Program-made: the position numbers and the translations under genes
Notes under the pieces: generated by a model
Told to the model about the DNA's origin: nothing
Database searches by the model: none
Seen by the model: only the letters and a program-made list of their open reading frames with translations
In this document: positions 1 to 8,453 of the stretch, piece after piece
How positions within the stretch are numbered: the stretch's first letter is position 1
Layout: every line of letters begins with the position of its first letter
Assembly (NCBI RefSeq): GCF_014208045.1
Contig: NZ_JACHML010000001.1
Location: forward strand, 434,001-498,000
Direction of reading: 5' to 3'
Source of the DNA: Microbacterium thalassium
GTDB taxonomy: Bacteria; Actinomycetota; Actinomycetes; Actinomycetales; Microbacteriaceae
Length of the DNA stretch: 64,000 nt

Positions 1-1363
1 CGGTCTCATCGGCGCCGGCGGCGGGGATGTCACCGGCGTAGACCGCGTCAGCGGTGATCGACTCGCCGAACGGCACCGTCACCGACGCGCCGGCGGCCTT
101 CTCGTCGTTCCACTCGACGGTTCCCTCGTAGGTGGGGATCGTCGAGGCCGCGACCGTCATGTACCACGGCGATGCGTGGTCGGCCGTGGCGTAGTCCGGG
201 CCGGAGTTGCCCGCACTCGTCGAGACGAACACGCCCGCGAGGGCCGCGTAGAAGAACGAGATGTCGTCCGGACCGAGCACAGTCGTGGCCGAGCCGCCGC
301 CGATCGAGTAGTTGATCACGTCGACGCCGTCGGCGACCGCCTGGTCGATCGCGTTCAGCAGGTCGCTGAGCGCGCAGATGTCGTCGGCCGTCGAGAACAC
401 GTCGGGTCCGACGTAGCACGCCTTGTACGCGGCGACCTTGGCGGCCGGGGCGACACCGGAGATCTGACCGAAGTCGATCCCCTCGACGCTCGCGTCGACG
501 CCGAAGTTGCCGGCCGCCGTGCTCGCGGTGTGCGAGCCGTGGCCGTCGGCGTCCAGCGGCGACAGGAAGTCGTACGAGAAGTCGAAGCCGGCCGCTGCGG
601 CGCCGCTGGAGAAGTAGCGGGCGCCGATGATCTTCGTGGAGTAGTCGGTCTTCCTCCACTTCTGCCCGACGATCAGCTCGGAGCGGAACTGGCCGCCGTC
701 GGCCTTGTCGAACACGATCTCGGTGCCGTCGATGTAGGGCTCCGAGCCGGCCTTCTTCTTGAGCTTGTCGCCCGCGAAGGAGGGGTTCTCGGCCGAGATG
801 CCGGTGTCGATCACACCGACGACGACGCCCTCACCGGCCGCGTCCGTTCCGCCGACCTCGTCCCACACGCCGCCGGTCCCGTCGGGGAAGGCGCCGAGAC
901 CGAGGAACTCGGTGGACGGCACGGCGTCGGGGTGGCGGATCTCGTCCGCGTAGACGCCGAGCACGTTCTTGTCGGCGCGGAGTTCGGCCACCTGCTCGCC
1001 GGTCAGATCGGCGCTGAAGCCGTTCAGGGTGATCTGGTAGCCGACCGACACATCGGCGCCGACGTCATCGGCGAGCTTGCGCTGCTCGTTCTTGAGGTGC
1101 GCGATGTACTTCTTCGAGTTCGTCGACGACGCGTCGAGCTGCTTGCCCTTTCCGGGCTTGGTCGGCGCGATGCCCGCCTCGCCGCCCTCGTAGCCGGCGA
1201 GCGGCGCGTCCTTCAGGACGACGATGTAGTGACCGTCGGCTGCGTCGACGGGGATGGGTGTGTTCACCCCCTCGGGAGCAGCTCCGAAGCTGGCAGAAGC
1301 GGTTCCGGCGAACAGCGCGGCGAGTGTGACGACCGCGGCTGCACGTACCGAATTTCGACCCAT
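1..1363 (-). CDS. secreted subtilisin-like serine protease (S8), N-terminal part
   Basis: The open frame runs off the left edge; 454 codons are visible. The ATG at 1363 has GGAGG six bases upstream. The protein begins with a secretion signal (basic start, hydrophobic core, Ala-Ser-Ala region near residue 25), then a stretch like an I9 propeptide. A catalytic domain follows, with Asp186 in VVGVIDTGI and His275 in GHGSHTAS. A typical PA-domain insert seems to be starting at the edge; the catalytic Ser would lie outside the window. It should be exported, mature by propeptide removal and degrade extracellular protein. It diverges from ykoE across about 140 bp. The family is clear, the substrate is not. 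Confidence 0.92.
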   Translation of the reverse strand, partial: MGRNSVRAAAVVTLAALFAGTASASFGAAPEGVNTPIPVDAADGHYIVVLKDAPLAGYEGGEAGIAPTKPGKGKQLDASSTNSKKYIAHLKNEQRKLADDVGADVSVGYQITLNGFSADLTGEQVAELRADKNVLGVYADEIRHPDAVPSTEFLGLGAFPDGTGGVWDEVGGTDAAGEGVVVGVIDTGISAENPSFAGDKLKKKAGSEPYIDGTEIVFDKADGGQFRSELIVGQKWRKTDYSTKIIGARYFSSGAAAAGFDFSYDFLSPLDADGHGSHTASTAAGNFGVDASVEGIDFGQISGVAPAAKVAAYKACYVGPDVFSTADDICALSDLLNAIDQAVADGVDVINYSIGGGSATTVLGPDDISFFYAALAGVFVSTSAGNSGPDYATADHASPWYMTVAASTIPTYEGTVEWNDEKAAGASVTVPFGESITADAVYAGDIPAAGADET

Positions 1364-1489
1364 GTATGGCCTCCATGCCGGGGGATGTGCAACAACAATG
1401 CGTTCTGGGGACGCACAATGAAAGCAAACCTAACTCACAGCATGTGTCCAGAAAATAGGCGATTGTGAATTTCTTGTGACGGGCGAAGA

Positions 1490-1495
1490 TAACAT
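1490..1495 (+). promoter_or_regulatory. -10 element of ykoE, leaderless
   Basis: TAACAT ends 7 nt before the ATG at 1503. This favours that ATG over the GTG at 1476, which lies upstream of the expected transcript start. Confidence 0.5.
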
Positions 1496-1502
1496 TGAGC
1501 GC

Positions 1503-2048
1503 ATGGCGCAAAGGTCCCGTTTCTCAACGAGCACTCTGCTCATCTGCGCGGCGATCGGGGTCGCGACGGGTGCGCTCCAGGCCGGCGCCGGCGCCCTCGG
1601 CGGCGTGGTCTCGGCGGCCGTGCCGCTGCTCTACGGCCTCGTGCTCGGCATCCATGTCCTGCCCGGCGTGATCGCGCAGGAACTCCTGCGCCGGCCGTGG
1701 GTCGCGCTGCTCACGCACCTCATCGCGGCGCTCGTCGGCGCCGCGTTCGTGCCGGTGTGGATTCCGCGGTACATCGGCACCGCGCTGCTGATCGGCGGAC
1801 TGCAGGAGGGCATCGCGGCGCTCGGCCGCTATCGCAAGTGGGAGCCGTGGCGGTTCTTCCTGTCGGCGATCATCATCGGCGCCGTCATCGCCGCCGCGAT
1901 CTGGTTCGCCGCGGACGTGTCGCGCTTCCCGGTCTGGGGGCAGATCGTCTACGTCGCCCTGTTCCTGCTCGGCCCGGTCCTGTGGACGGCGGCGGGCCTC
2001 GGCATCGGCGCCGGTCTGCGCCGCGCGGGGGTCGCGCGGCGCGCGTGA
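1503..2048 (+). CDS. ykoE: ECF transporter substrate-binding (S) component, YkoE family
   Basis: This 181-residue protein has about five or six hydrophobic segments and is a membrane-embedded substrate-capture subunit. The pattern (GxxxGxxQ near the N-terminus, PxxxGLVLGIHVLPG, then GGLQEGIAALGRYRKW) resembles the YkoE family. In that family the S component works with a double ATPase and a T protein to import a thiamine precursor such as hydroxymethylpyrimidine. Here the ATPase (2107) and T component (3948) follow directly, which supports the call. I see no TPP riboswitch upstream, so the substrate is inferred from family only. The start is set by the -10 at 1490-1495; a GTG at 1476 is possible but less likely. 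Confidence 0.8.
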   Translation: MAQRSRFSTSTLLICAAIGVATGALQAGAGALGGVVSAAVPLLYGLVLGIHVLPGVIAQELLRRPWVALLTHLIAALVGAAFVPVWIPRYIGTALLIGGLQEGIAALGRYRKWEPWRFFLSAIIIGAVIAAAIWFAADVSRFPVWGQIVYVALFLLGPVLWTAAGLGIGAGLRRAGVARRA

Positions 2049-2094
2049 CGCCCGCGCCGCACCGGACGCTCGTCCCGCGCCGCGGCGCTTCGGC

Positions 2095-2100
2095 TACCGT
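2095..2100 (+). promoter_or_regulatory. -10 element of ykoD, leaderless
   Basis: TACCGT with a 6-nt gap to the GTG at 2107. It suggests that the ATPase has its own promoter inside the 58-nt gap after ykoE. Confidence 0.5.
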
Positions 2101-2106
2101 GGATTC

Positions 2107-3951
2107 GTGGCCGCACCCGAGCGCGACTCTCCCACGGCGGCGACACCGGTCGACGCGCCGCTGATCCGCGCGCACGACGTCGCGATCACCCACGAGGGCC
2201 GGTCACGGCCGCTCCCGGCATCCGTCTCGTTCGTCCTCTCGCCCGGCGAGGTCGTGCTCGTCCTCGGACCGAGCGGATGCGGCAAGTCGACGCTGACCCT
2301 GGCGCTGAACGGGCTGATCCCCCACGCGATTCCGGCCGAGGTCACGGGCACCGTCGAGGTCGCGGGCCGCGACACCTCGGCCACGACCGTCGCCGAGCTC
2401 AGCACGCACGTCGCGATGGTCTTCCAGGACCCCGACGCGCAGCTGGTGACCGGCACCCTCCTCGACGAGGTCGCGTTCGGACCAGAGAACCTGCGGCTGC
2501 CGGTGCCCGACGTACTCGCCCGCAGCGAGGACGCGCTGCGCCGCGTCGGCCTGTGGGAGCGGCGCGACGAGAACCCCGACCGGCTCTCCGGCGGCGGGCG
2601 CCAGCGCCTCGCGATCGCGTGCGCCCTGGCGATGGGCTCGCCCGTCCTGGTGCTCGACGAGCCGACGGCGAATCTCGATCCGCGCGGCATCGAGGACGTG
2701 TACGCGGCGCTGGCCGACGTGGTCGCCGGGACGGACCGCGCCATCGTGCTCGTCGAGCACAATCTGGACGCCGCGATCGGGCTCGTGGACCGGGTCCTCG
2801 TCCTCGACGCGAGCGGACGCGTCGTCGAGGACGGAACGGTCGACGCGGTGCTGCGCGCGGATGCCGAGCGACTCCACGCGCTGGGCGTGTGGCTGCCGAC
2901 CTCGGCGCTCGCGGCGCTGCGCCTGCGCCGCGCCGGGTACGGTCTCGACCCGCTGCCGTTGACGCCGGCGGAGCTGCGGGCCTCGCTCGAGGCGCAGCAG
3001 CCGCCGCACCCGGTGCCGCCCGCGTCGACGAGTGACCGCGCGGGCTCCCGGGCGGAGCCGACGGGGTCCCGGGCCGACCATTCGGCGCCCCGGGCGGAGC
3101 CGGAGACGCCGAACGGGCGTCAGCGCGATGACGCCCCGCTCATCAGCGTCACCGGCCTCACCGTCGACCGCTCGCGGCGACGCGTGCTCGAATCCATCGA
3201 CCTGAGCGTGCACGCCGGCGAGTTCGTCGCGATCGTGGGAGCCAACGGCGCCGGCAAGACCACCCTGCTGCAGGCGATCGCCGGCGTCCGCCGCCCTCCC
3301 CGGGGCACCGTCGTCGTCGACGGGCTCGACGTCCACCGCGCCGACGCCCGCACGCTGTCCTCGCGCATCGGATTCGTCTTCCAGAACCCCGAGCACCAGT
3401 TCGTCTCGCACACGGTGTTCGACGAGCTCGCCCACGGCCTGCGGCTGCGCCGCGTGCCCGAGCCGGAGGTGCAGGAGCGCGTCGCCGATCTGCTCGGCCG
3501 CTTCGGGCTCGAGGAGCGGGCCCAGACGCATCCGTTCCTGCTCTCGGGGGGCGAGAAGCGCCGGCTGTCGGTCGGCACGGCGCTCGTCGCGGGGGCGACG
3601 CTGCTGGCCCTCGACGAGCCGACCTTCGGTCAGGACCGTGCGCGCGCCGACGAGCTGCTGGGGCTGCTGCGCCGCCTCAACGCCGACGGCACGACCATCC
3701 TCATCGTGACCCACGACATGCAGCTCGTCACCGAGCACGCCGATCGCACGGTCGTCCTCGCGGAGGGGCGGATGCTGCGCGCGGGGCCGACGGCCGAGGT
3801 GTTCGCCGACGACGAGCTGGTCGAACGCGCGGGCCTGCGTCCGCCGCCCCTGCGGCGAGCGCTGCGCGGCCTCGCCCGCCACCCCGAGCTCGCGGGCATC
3901 GCGCGGCTCGCCGATCTGCCCGGTCCGGTCGGCGCGGAGGCGGGATCGTGA
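2107..3951 (+). CDS. ykoD: ECF transporter duplicated ATPase, YkoD type
   Basis: The 614-residue protein carries two complete ABC ATPase domains. The first has Walker [10 protein letters not shown] near residue 57, signature LSGGGRQRLAIA and Walker B LVLDEPTANLD. The second, after a Pro/Ala/Arg-rich linker (about 295-340), has GANGAGKTT, LSGGEKRRLSVG and LLALDEPTFGQD. One polypeptide thus supplies both nucleotide-binding sites that other ECF systems split between EcfA and EcfA'. It powers import with the S component upstream and the T component, whose start overlaps this stop by 4 nt. Confidence 0.9.
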   Translation: MAAPERDSPTAATPVDAPLIRAHDVAITHEGRSRPLPASVSFVLSPGEVVLVLGPSGCGKSTLTLALNGLIPHAIPAEVTGTVEVAGRDTSATTVAELSTHVAMVFQDPDAQLVTGTLLDEVAFGPENLRLPVPDVLARSEDALRRVGLWERRDENPDRLSGGGRQRLAIACALAMGSPVLVLDEPTANLDPRGIEDVYAALADVVAGTDRAIVLVEHNLDAAIGLVDRVLVLDASGRVVEDGTVDAVLRADAERLHALGVWLPTSALAALRLRRAGYGLDPLPLTPAELRASLEAQQPPHPVPPASTSDRAGSRAEPTGSRADHSAPRAEPETPNGRQRDDAPLISVTGLTVDRSRRRVLESIDLSVHAGEFVAIVGANGAGKTTLLQAIAGVRRPPRGTVVVDGLDVHRADARTLSSRIGFVFQNPEHQFVSHTVFDELAHGLRLRRVPEPEVQERVADLLGRFGLEERAQTHPFLLSGGEKRRLSVGTALVAGATLLALDEPTFGQDRARADELLGLLRRLNADGTTILIVTHDMQLVTEHADRTVVLAEGRMLRAGPTAEVFADDELVERAGLRPPPLRRALRGLARHPELAGIARLADLPGPVGAEAGS

Positions 3952-4796
3952 CCGGCGGCGGACCCGTCCTGTCGGTGCAGGCGACGCATTCGGGCATCGA
4001 CCCGTACGCCGAGCGCGTCGCCGCGTCGCCGGTGCGGTTCCTGCACCGCCTGAGCCCCATCGCGAAGCTGGCGGCACCACTGCCGGCGATGCTGCTGCTG
4101 GTGGTGGTGCGCGACCTCGCGACACCGCTGGCGTTCATCGCGCTGAGCTACGCCGTCGTGCTCGTCGGGGCGAGCGTGACCCGCCGGGTCGTCGCGGTGC
4201 TGGTCGCCGTTCCGCTGGCGGCCGTGGTGATCGGCCTGGGCTTCTCCATCTGGACGGATGCCTCGCGGGTCGACCAGTCGATCGTGGTGTGGCAGCTCGG
4301 CGGCTGGACGATGTACGGCGGGGCGCTGGCGGTGGGGCTGGCGACCGGTCTGCGCATCGCGGCGATCGCCTCGCTGGCCCTCATCGTCGGACTGTCGACG
4401 ACGGGCCCCGACCTCGTGCGCGCGAGTGTGCAGCAGCTGCGGGTCCCGTACCGGATCGGCTACACGGCGCTGGCCGCGCTGCGCTTCGTGCCGCGCTTCG
4501 GGCACGAGCTCGACGTCATCCGGCAGGCGCACCGCGTGCGCGCCGCGCACGGCGGTCGCGGGCCGTTCGCGGCGATCGCCCGGTGGTCCGGATACGTGAT
4601 CCCGCTGCTCGCCGGCGCCATCCGGCACGCGGAGCGCGTGGCGCTCGCGATGGACGCCCGCGCCTTCGGCGCGCACCGGGACCGCACCGAGCGGCACCTC
4701 GTGCCGTGGCGTGCGCGGGACACGGTCTTCACCGTCGCGTTCGTCGCGGCGTCCGCGGCGATCTTCTGGGCCCTGTTCCCCTGGGGACTGGGCTGA
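3948..4796 (+). CDS. ykoC: ECF transporter transmembrane (T) component, YkoC type
   Basis: The 282-residue membrane protein starts at a GTG that overlaps the ATPase stop (GTGA), so the two are translationally coupled. It has a cytoplasmic N-terminus, four or more hydrophobic helices and a cytoplasmic loop with the Ala-Arg-rich coupling pattern (QAHRVRAAHGGRG, then MDARAFGAHRDRT) typical of EcfT proteins, which touch the ATPases through these helices. It scaffolds the S component and the double ATPase. The operon ends in a strong hairpin directly downstream. Confidence 0.85.
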   Translation: MTGGGPVLSVQATHSGIDPYAERVAASPVRFLHRLSPIAKLAAPLPAMLLLVVVRDLATPLAFIALSYAVVLVGASVTRRVVAVLVAVPLAAVVIGLGFSIWTDASRVDQSIVVWQLGGWTMYGGALAVGLATGLRIAAIASLALIVGLSTTGPDLVRASVQQLRVPYRIGYTALAALRFVPRFGHELDVIRQAHRVRAAHGGRGPFAAIARWSGYVIPLLAGAIRHAERVALAMDARAFGAHRDRTERHLVPWRARDTVFTVAFVAASAAIFWALFPWGLG

Positions 4797-4808
4797 GGGC
4801 CGAGACGA

Positions 4809-4856
4809 CGGATGCCGCGACCCGCGGCCCCTGCGGGTCGCGCGTCGCGGCATCCG
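4809..4856. terminator. bidirectional hairpin between convergent ykoC and acyl-CoA dehydrogenase
   Basis: CGGATGCCGCG (4809-4819) pairs perfectly with CGCGGCATCCG (4846-4856), and ACCCGC with GCGGGT inside. The same stem recurs at 58958 and, with altered flanks, at 19652 and 36220. Confidence 0.75.
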
Positions 4857-4868
4857 CGGTGTCGTGCG

Positions 4869-6032
4869 CTACTTGCCCTTGACGATCTCGCGGCTGACGA
4901 TGTCGCGCATGATCTCGTTCGTGCCGCCGTAGATGCGGTGGACGCGGGCGTCGAGGAACGCGCGGGCGATCGGGTACTCGGTGATGTAGCCGTAGCCGCC
5001 GTGCAGCTGGACGCCCATGTCGAGCAGCTCCCACTCGCGGTCGGTCGCCCAGAACTTGACCTTCGCGGCCTCCTCGGCCGTGAGCTTGGCGTCCTTGTAG
5101 AGCATCATCGCGCGGTCGATGTAGGCCCACATGACGTCGACGGTCGTGGCCATGTCGGCGAGCTTGAAGCGCGTGTTCTGGAAGCCGGCGATCGGCTGGC
5201 CGAACGCCTCGCGGCTCAGGGTGTAGTCGCGGGTCCACGCGAAGGCGGCCTCACCGGCGGCCGCGGCGGCGACGCCGATCGACAGGCGCTCGAGGGGCAG
5301 GTTCATCATGAGCTGGATGAAGCCGAGGCCCTCCTTGCCGCCGATCAGGTTCTCCTCGGGCACGAACACGTCACTGAACGACAGCTCGGCGGTGTCCCAG
5401 CCGTGGAAGCCCATCTTGTCGAGCTTCTTGCCGTGGTCGAAGCCCTCCATGCCGTCCTCGAGGATGAGGAGGCTGAAGGCGTCGGGCCGGTTGCCCTCGC
5501 CGGTCTTGACGAAGGTCACGACCATGTCGGCGGTCTTGCCCGACGAGATGAACGTCTTCGCGCCGTTGACGATGTAGCCGCCCTCGACCTTCTTGGCTGT
5601 CGTCTTGATGCCGCGCAGGTCCGACCCGGTGCCGGGCTCTGTCATCGCGAGGGCGCCGAGGATCTCGCCGGTCGCCATGCCCGGGAGCCACTTCTGCTTC
5701 TGCGCCTGCGTGCCCATGTGGGCGATGTACGGGACGGCGAGGTCGTCCTGGATGCCGAGGGCGCCCGCGAGCGAGCCCTGGCCGGCGCCGATGACCTCTT
5801 CGAGCACGATCGAGCGGAAGCGGTAGTCCTGCAGCATGCCGGCGCCGCCGAACTCCTCGGGCACCGACAGGCCGATGATGCCGGCCTCTCCCGCGGCGAG
5901 CATGGTCGCACGGTCGACCTCGCCGTCGGCATCCCACTGCTTGCGCTTGTCCTCACCGGCGTAGCGCTTGATGAACTCCTTGACGACGTCGCGGAACGCC
6001 TCGTGGTCCTCGTCGTAGATATCGCGCTCCAT
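4869..6032 (-). CDS. acyl-CoA dehydrogenase
   Basis: A 387-residue FAD-dependent acyl-CoA dehydrogenase, the usual length for the family. The flavin/substrate signature AMTEPGTGSDLRGIKTTA lies near residue 140. The C-terminal helical domain has ARAFLDARVHRIYGGTNEIMRDIV, the segment that normally positions FAD. It should catalyse alpha-beta dehydrogenation of an acyl-CoA, but the acyl chain cannot be read from sequence. The start is the ATG at 6032 with AGAGGA about 9 nt upstream; a longer in-frame start at 6080 lacks a comparable site. A possible -10 (TACCAT) lies at 6098-6103. It stands alone, convergent with ykoC. Confidence 0.9.
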   Translation of the reverse strand: MERDIYDEDHEAFRDVVKEFIKRYAGEDKRKQWDADGEVDRATMLAAGEAGIIGLSVPEEFGGAGMLQDYRFRSIVLEEVIGAGQGSLAGALGIQDDLAVPYIAHMGTQAQKQKWLPGMATGEILGALAMTEPGTGSDLRGIKTTAKKVEGGYIVNGAKTFISSGKTADMVVTFVKTGEGNRPDAFSLLILEDGMEGFDHGKKLDKMGFHGWDTAELSFSDVFVPEENLIGGKEGLGFIQLMMNLPLERLSIGVAAAAAGEAAFAWTRDYTLSREAFGQPIAGFQNTRFKLADMATTVDVMWAYIDRAMMLYKDAKLTAEEAAKVKFWATDREWELLDMGVQLHGGYGYITEYPIARAFLDARVHRIYGGTNEIMRDIVSREIVKGK

Positions 6033-6127
6033 GTGCGCCGTCCTCTCATCCTCGAGTCTTCGCGGAGAATGCGATGGCATTCAATCCCGTGAACCATGGT
6101 ACTCAGTTTCGGGCTGGACGGTTGCTG

Positions 6128-7165
6128 TCAGCCGTCGTAGTGGGGTGCCGCGGGCAGTCCGAAGAACTCCTCGAGCGTGGTCCAGCCGCCGTCATGGTAC
6201 GCCTGAGCCAGCTGCGGCCCGACGTAGCGCAGGTGCCACGGCTCGGGCACGTACCCGGTGACGTCGGTGCGCCCCTGCTCGTAGCGCACGATCCAGCCGT
6301 AGCGCCACGCGTTGTCGACGATCCAGTCCCCCTGCGCGGTCGCGGCGAGGTCGTCGATCGTTCCGCACCATCCGTCGCACGCGACGACGTCGGCGGCCAG
6401 CCCCGACTGGTGCTCGCTGTACCCGGGACGCGCGCTGACCAGATCCGCGCCGTCGACGCCGCGGGCCGACACCTGACGCCCGTACGAGCCCTGCTGCGTC
6501 TGGTACGACCGGAACCCGCTCTGCAGGGCGATCTCGCCGACGCCGTCCACACGGGCTTCGGCGACCATCGCGTCGAGGGCGGCCGCGGCATCCGCTCGCA
6601 GCGCTCCTCCCTCGAGACTGCGGACGTCGCCCGGGAGGGCGAGCGACGCCGGGCGGTAGTCGATCGGGTCGTACGGACGATGCTTGTTCACCACGACCCA
6701 CAGGCGCGCGGCGTCATCCAGCCGGATGCACGCCGCACCTCCGGAGACGACGGCGGCGCGGAACGCCTCTCCCCCGCCCGCGCGCTCGATCGCGGCCACG
6801 TCGTCGCCGGCGGCGAGCGCGTCTGCGACCCCGTCGAGCGCGCAGATGTCGCCCGTGGCGGCCTCGCCGGTCATCGAGGGGACGGGGATCGCCTGAACGA
6901 CCTCGGGGAGCGGCAGCGGCTCGTCCCCGGCTTCGTCGCCCAGGCGCACGTCGGCGGCGAGCGCCGGGCCGGTGAGCGCCGCCGCGACGGCCGCGCCGGT
7001 GCCGACGACGAGCGTCAGCGCCACGAAGGCGGCGAACCCCGCGGCGATGCGCGACGCACGGCGGGCTCGCGCATGGCGGACCGGCGACGCGGTCACGTCC
7101 AGCAGCGCGTCCGCGCGTGCTGCGCGGCGCGTCGTCGGGCTCGCGGCGGGTCGGGGGTCCGTCAC
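6128..7165 (-). CDS. membrane-anchored D,D-carboxypeptidase, VanY type (M15)
   Basis: The 345-residue protein has a cytoplasmic Arg-rich N-terminus, one transmembrane helix (about 41-63) and an extracytoplasmic domain. The M15 zinc motif SEHQSGLAAD (His252, Asp259) and the second motif EPWHLRY (His311) are present, as is SGFRSYQTQ, typical of VanY-like enzymes. It is expected to trim the terminal D-Ala of peptidoglycan precursors. The start is a GTG at 7165, 6 nt after GACAAT, so probably leaderless. No van regulators or ligases are nearby, so this is a housekeeping wall enzyme rather than a resistance gene. Confidence 0.85.
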   Translation of the reverse strand: MTDPRPAASPTTRRAARADALLDVTASPVRHARARRASRIAAGFAAFVALTLVVGTGAAVAAALTGPALAADVRLGDEAGDEPLPLPEVVQAIPVPSMTGEAATGDICALDGVADALAAGDDVAAIERAGGGEAFRAAVVSGGAACIRLDDAARLWVVVNKHRPYDPIDYRPASLALPGDVRSLEGGALRADAAAALDAMVAEARVDGVGEIALQSGFRSYQTQQGSYGRQVSARGVDGADLVSARPGYSEHQSGLAADVVACDGWCGTIDDLAATAQGDWIVDNAWRYGWIVRYEQGRTDVTGYVPEPWHLRYVGPQLAQAYHDGGWTTLEEFFGLPAAPHYDG

Positions 7166-7171
7166 ACGGCC

Positions 7172-7177
7172 ATTGTC
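7172..7177 (-). promoter_or_regulatory. -10 element of the VanY-type gene, leaderless
   Basis: GACAAT on the minus strand, 6-nt gap to the GTG at 7165. Confidence 0.45.
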
Positions 7178-7256
7178 CCCGGCCCGGCGCGGAATCGCGA
7201 CCGGCCGGGGCGGGGTGTCGGATCGGAGCGTTCGATAGAGCGCCGCCTTCTGTTGA

Positions 7257-7278
7257 CGAACATTCGTTTCTATGTTCG
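7257..7278 (+). promoter_or_regulatory. probable LexA (SOS) box and -10 of the Rv2578c-type gene
   Basis: CGAACATTCGTTTC (7257-7270) matches 13 of 14 positions of the Gram-positive Cheo box CGAACRNRYGTTYC. CGAACAT (7257-7263) is also repeated inversely as ATGTTCG (7272-7278). The -10 candidate TATGTT (7271-7276) ends 5 nt before the GTG at 7282, so a bound repressor would block the promoter. Confidence 0.6.
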
Positions 7279-7281
7279 ACT

Positions 7282-8364
7282 GTGAGCATGCGTTGGCAGG
7301 GACAGCAGCTCGGGACGACGGATGCCGCCGCGCTCCCGGGCCTGGAGCAACTCAACGCCCTCGTGCGCTCGGTCACCACACCCGAGTTCGCCGACGTGAC
7401 GTTCCACGAGGTCCTGTGCAAGTCCGCGCTGAACCACGTGCCCGGCTCGTCCGCGATGCCCTTCGACTGGACGATTAACCCGTACCGGGGATGCACTCAT
7501 TCGTGTTCTTACTGTTTCGCCCGGGGAACCCACGAGTACCTCGAACTCGACGCCGGGCGAGACTTCGACACCCAGATCATCGTCAAGACGAACATCGAGG
7601 ACGTGCTGCGCAAGGAGCTCGCGCGCGGCAGCTGGCAGCGCGAGCACGTCGCCCTCGGCACCAACACCGATCCGTACCAGCGCGCCGAGGGCCGATACCG
7701 TCTCATGCCGGGCATCGTCGGCGCCCTGGCCGAGTCGGGCACGCCCTTCTCGGTCCTCACGAAGGGCACGCTGCTCCGGCGCGACCTGCCGCTGCTGCGG
7801 GATGCGGCCTCCGCCGTCGACGTCTCACTCGCGATGTCGATCGCGGTGTTCGACGACGACCTGCAGAAGCTCGTCGAGCCGGGGACGCCGAGCGCTGCCG
7901 CGCGACTCGAGACGGTGCGCGCGGCGACCGAAGCGGGGTTCGGCGTGACGGTTTTCCTGATGCCGATCATGCCGCACCTGACCGACTCCATCCCGCACAT
8001 CGACCACGCCCTCACGCGCATCAAGGAGTCCGGTGCGGTCCGCGTGGTCTACGGGCCGCTCCACCTCCGGCCAGGCGCCAAACAGTGGTTCTTCCAATGG
8101 CTCGAGACCCACCGGCCCGAGCTCGTCTCGTCGTATCGCGGGCTGTACCCGGGCGCTGCGGCGAACGCCTCGAAGGCGTACCGCTCCTGGCTCGCCAAGC
8201 GCGTGCGGCCGCTCCTGCGCGTGCACGGTCTCGACGGACGGGAGGAGGACGACGCGCCTCGCCGCGCGCGGCCGTCATCGGCCTCGGAGGCCGCCCGCTC
8301 CCGCATCGTCACGACATCGCGCGGACGGGCGGCGGGCGGTGGCGCGCCGGCGATGCTGTTCTGA
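7282..8364 (+). CDS. Rv2578c-family radical SAM protein (spore-photoproduct-lyase-like)
   Basis: A radical SAM protein of 360 residues from the GTG at 7282, or 358 from the ATG at 7288. The iron-sulfur motif CTHSCSYC (Cys71, Cys75, Cys78) is followed by FARGTHEYLELD and GTNTDPYQRAEG, as in the Rv2578c family, distant relatives of spore photoproduct lyase. The last 50 residues are Arg/Ala-rich and probably disordered. A role in DNA repair is suggested by family and by the near-consensus SOS box over its promoter, but the reaction is not known. TATGTT at 7271 predicts a leaderless transcript starting at 7282. Confidence 0.85.
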   Translation: MSMRWQGQQLGTTDAAALPGLEQLNALVRSVTTPEFADVTFHEVLCKSALNHVPGSSAMPFDWTINPYRGCTHSCSYCFARGTHEYLELDAGRDFDTQIIVKTNIEDVLRKELARGSWQREHVALGTNTDPYQRAEGRYRLMPGIVGALAESGTPFSVLTKGTLLRRDLPLLRDAASAVDVSLAMSIAVFDDDLQKLVEPGTPSAAARLETVRAATEAGFGVTVFLMPIMPHLTDSIPHIDHALTRIKESGAVRVVYGPLHLRPGAKQWFFQWLETHRPELVSSYRGLYPGAAANASKAYRSWLAKRVRPLLRVHGLDGREEDDAPRRARPSSASEAARSRIVTTSRGRAAGGGAPAMLF

Positions 8365-8396
8365 CCGGCGTCCGCAGCGGCCGCCGCCGGCGAGCG

Positions 8397-8432
8397 CGTG
8401 GGCGTGGGCGTGGGCGTGGGCGTGGGCGTGGG
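8397..8432 (+). repeat. six tandem copies of the hexamer CGTGGG
   Basis: Six perfect copies end 21 nt before the start of the next gene and 3 nt before an alternative ATG at 8436. Copy number could vary by slippage and change promoter or leader spacing. Confidence 0.95.
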
Positions 8433-8453
8433 ACGATGGGACGGGAGTCCCCG

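Noticed and set aside
1364..1502. Possible TPP riboswitch before the YkoEDC genes
   Set aside because: No CTGAGA or other TPP-aptamer core is present. The region is too short and the likely transcript is leaderless.
1476..1502. GTG at 1476 as start of ykoE
   Set aside because: It has no Shine-Dalgarno and lies upstream of the transcript start predicted from TAACAT (1490-1495).
6128..7165. VanY-type gene as vancomycin resistance
   Set aside because: No vanHAX, vanS/R or related genes lie nearby; M15 carboxypeptidases of this type are normal wall enzymes.
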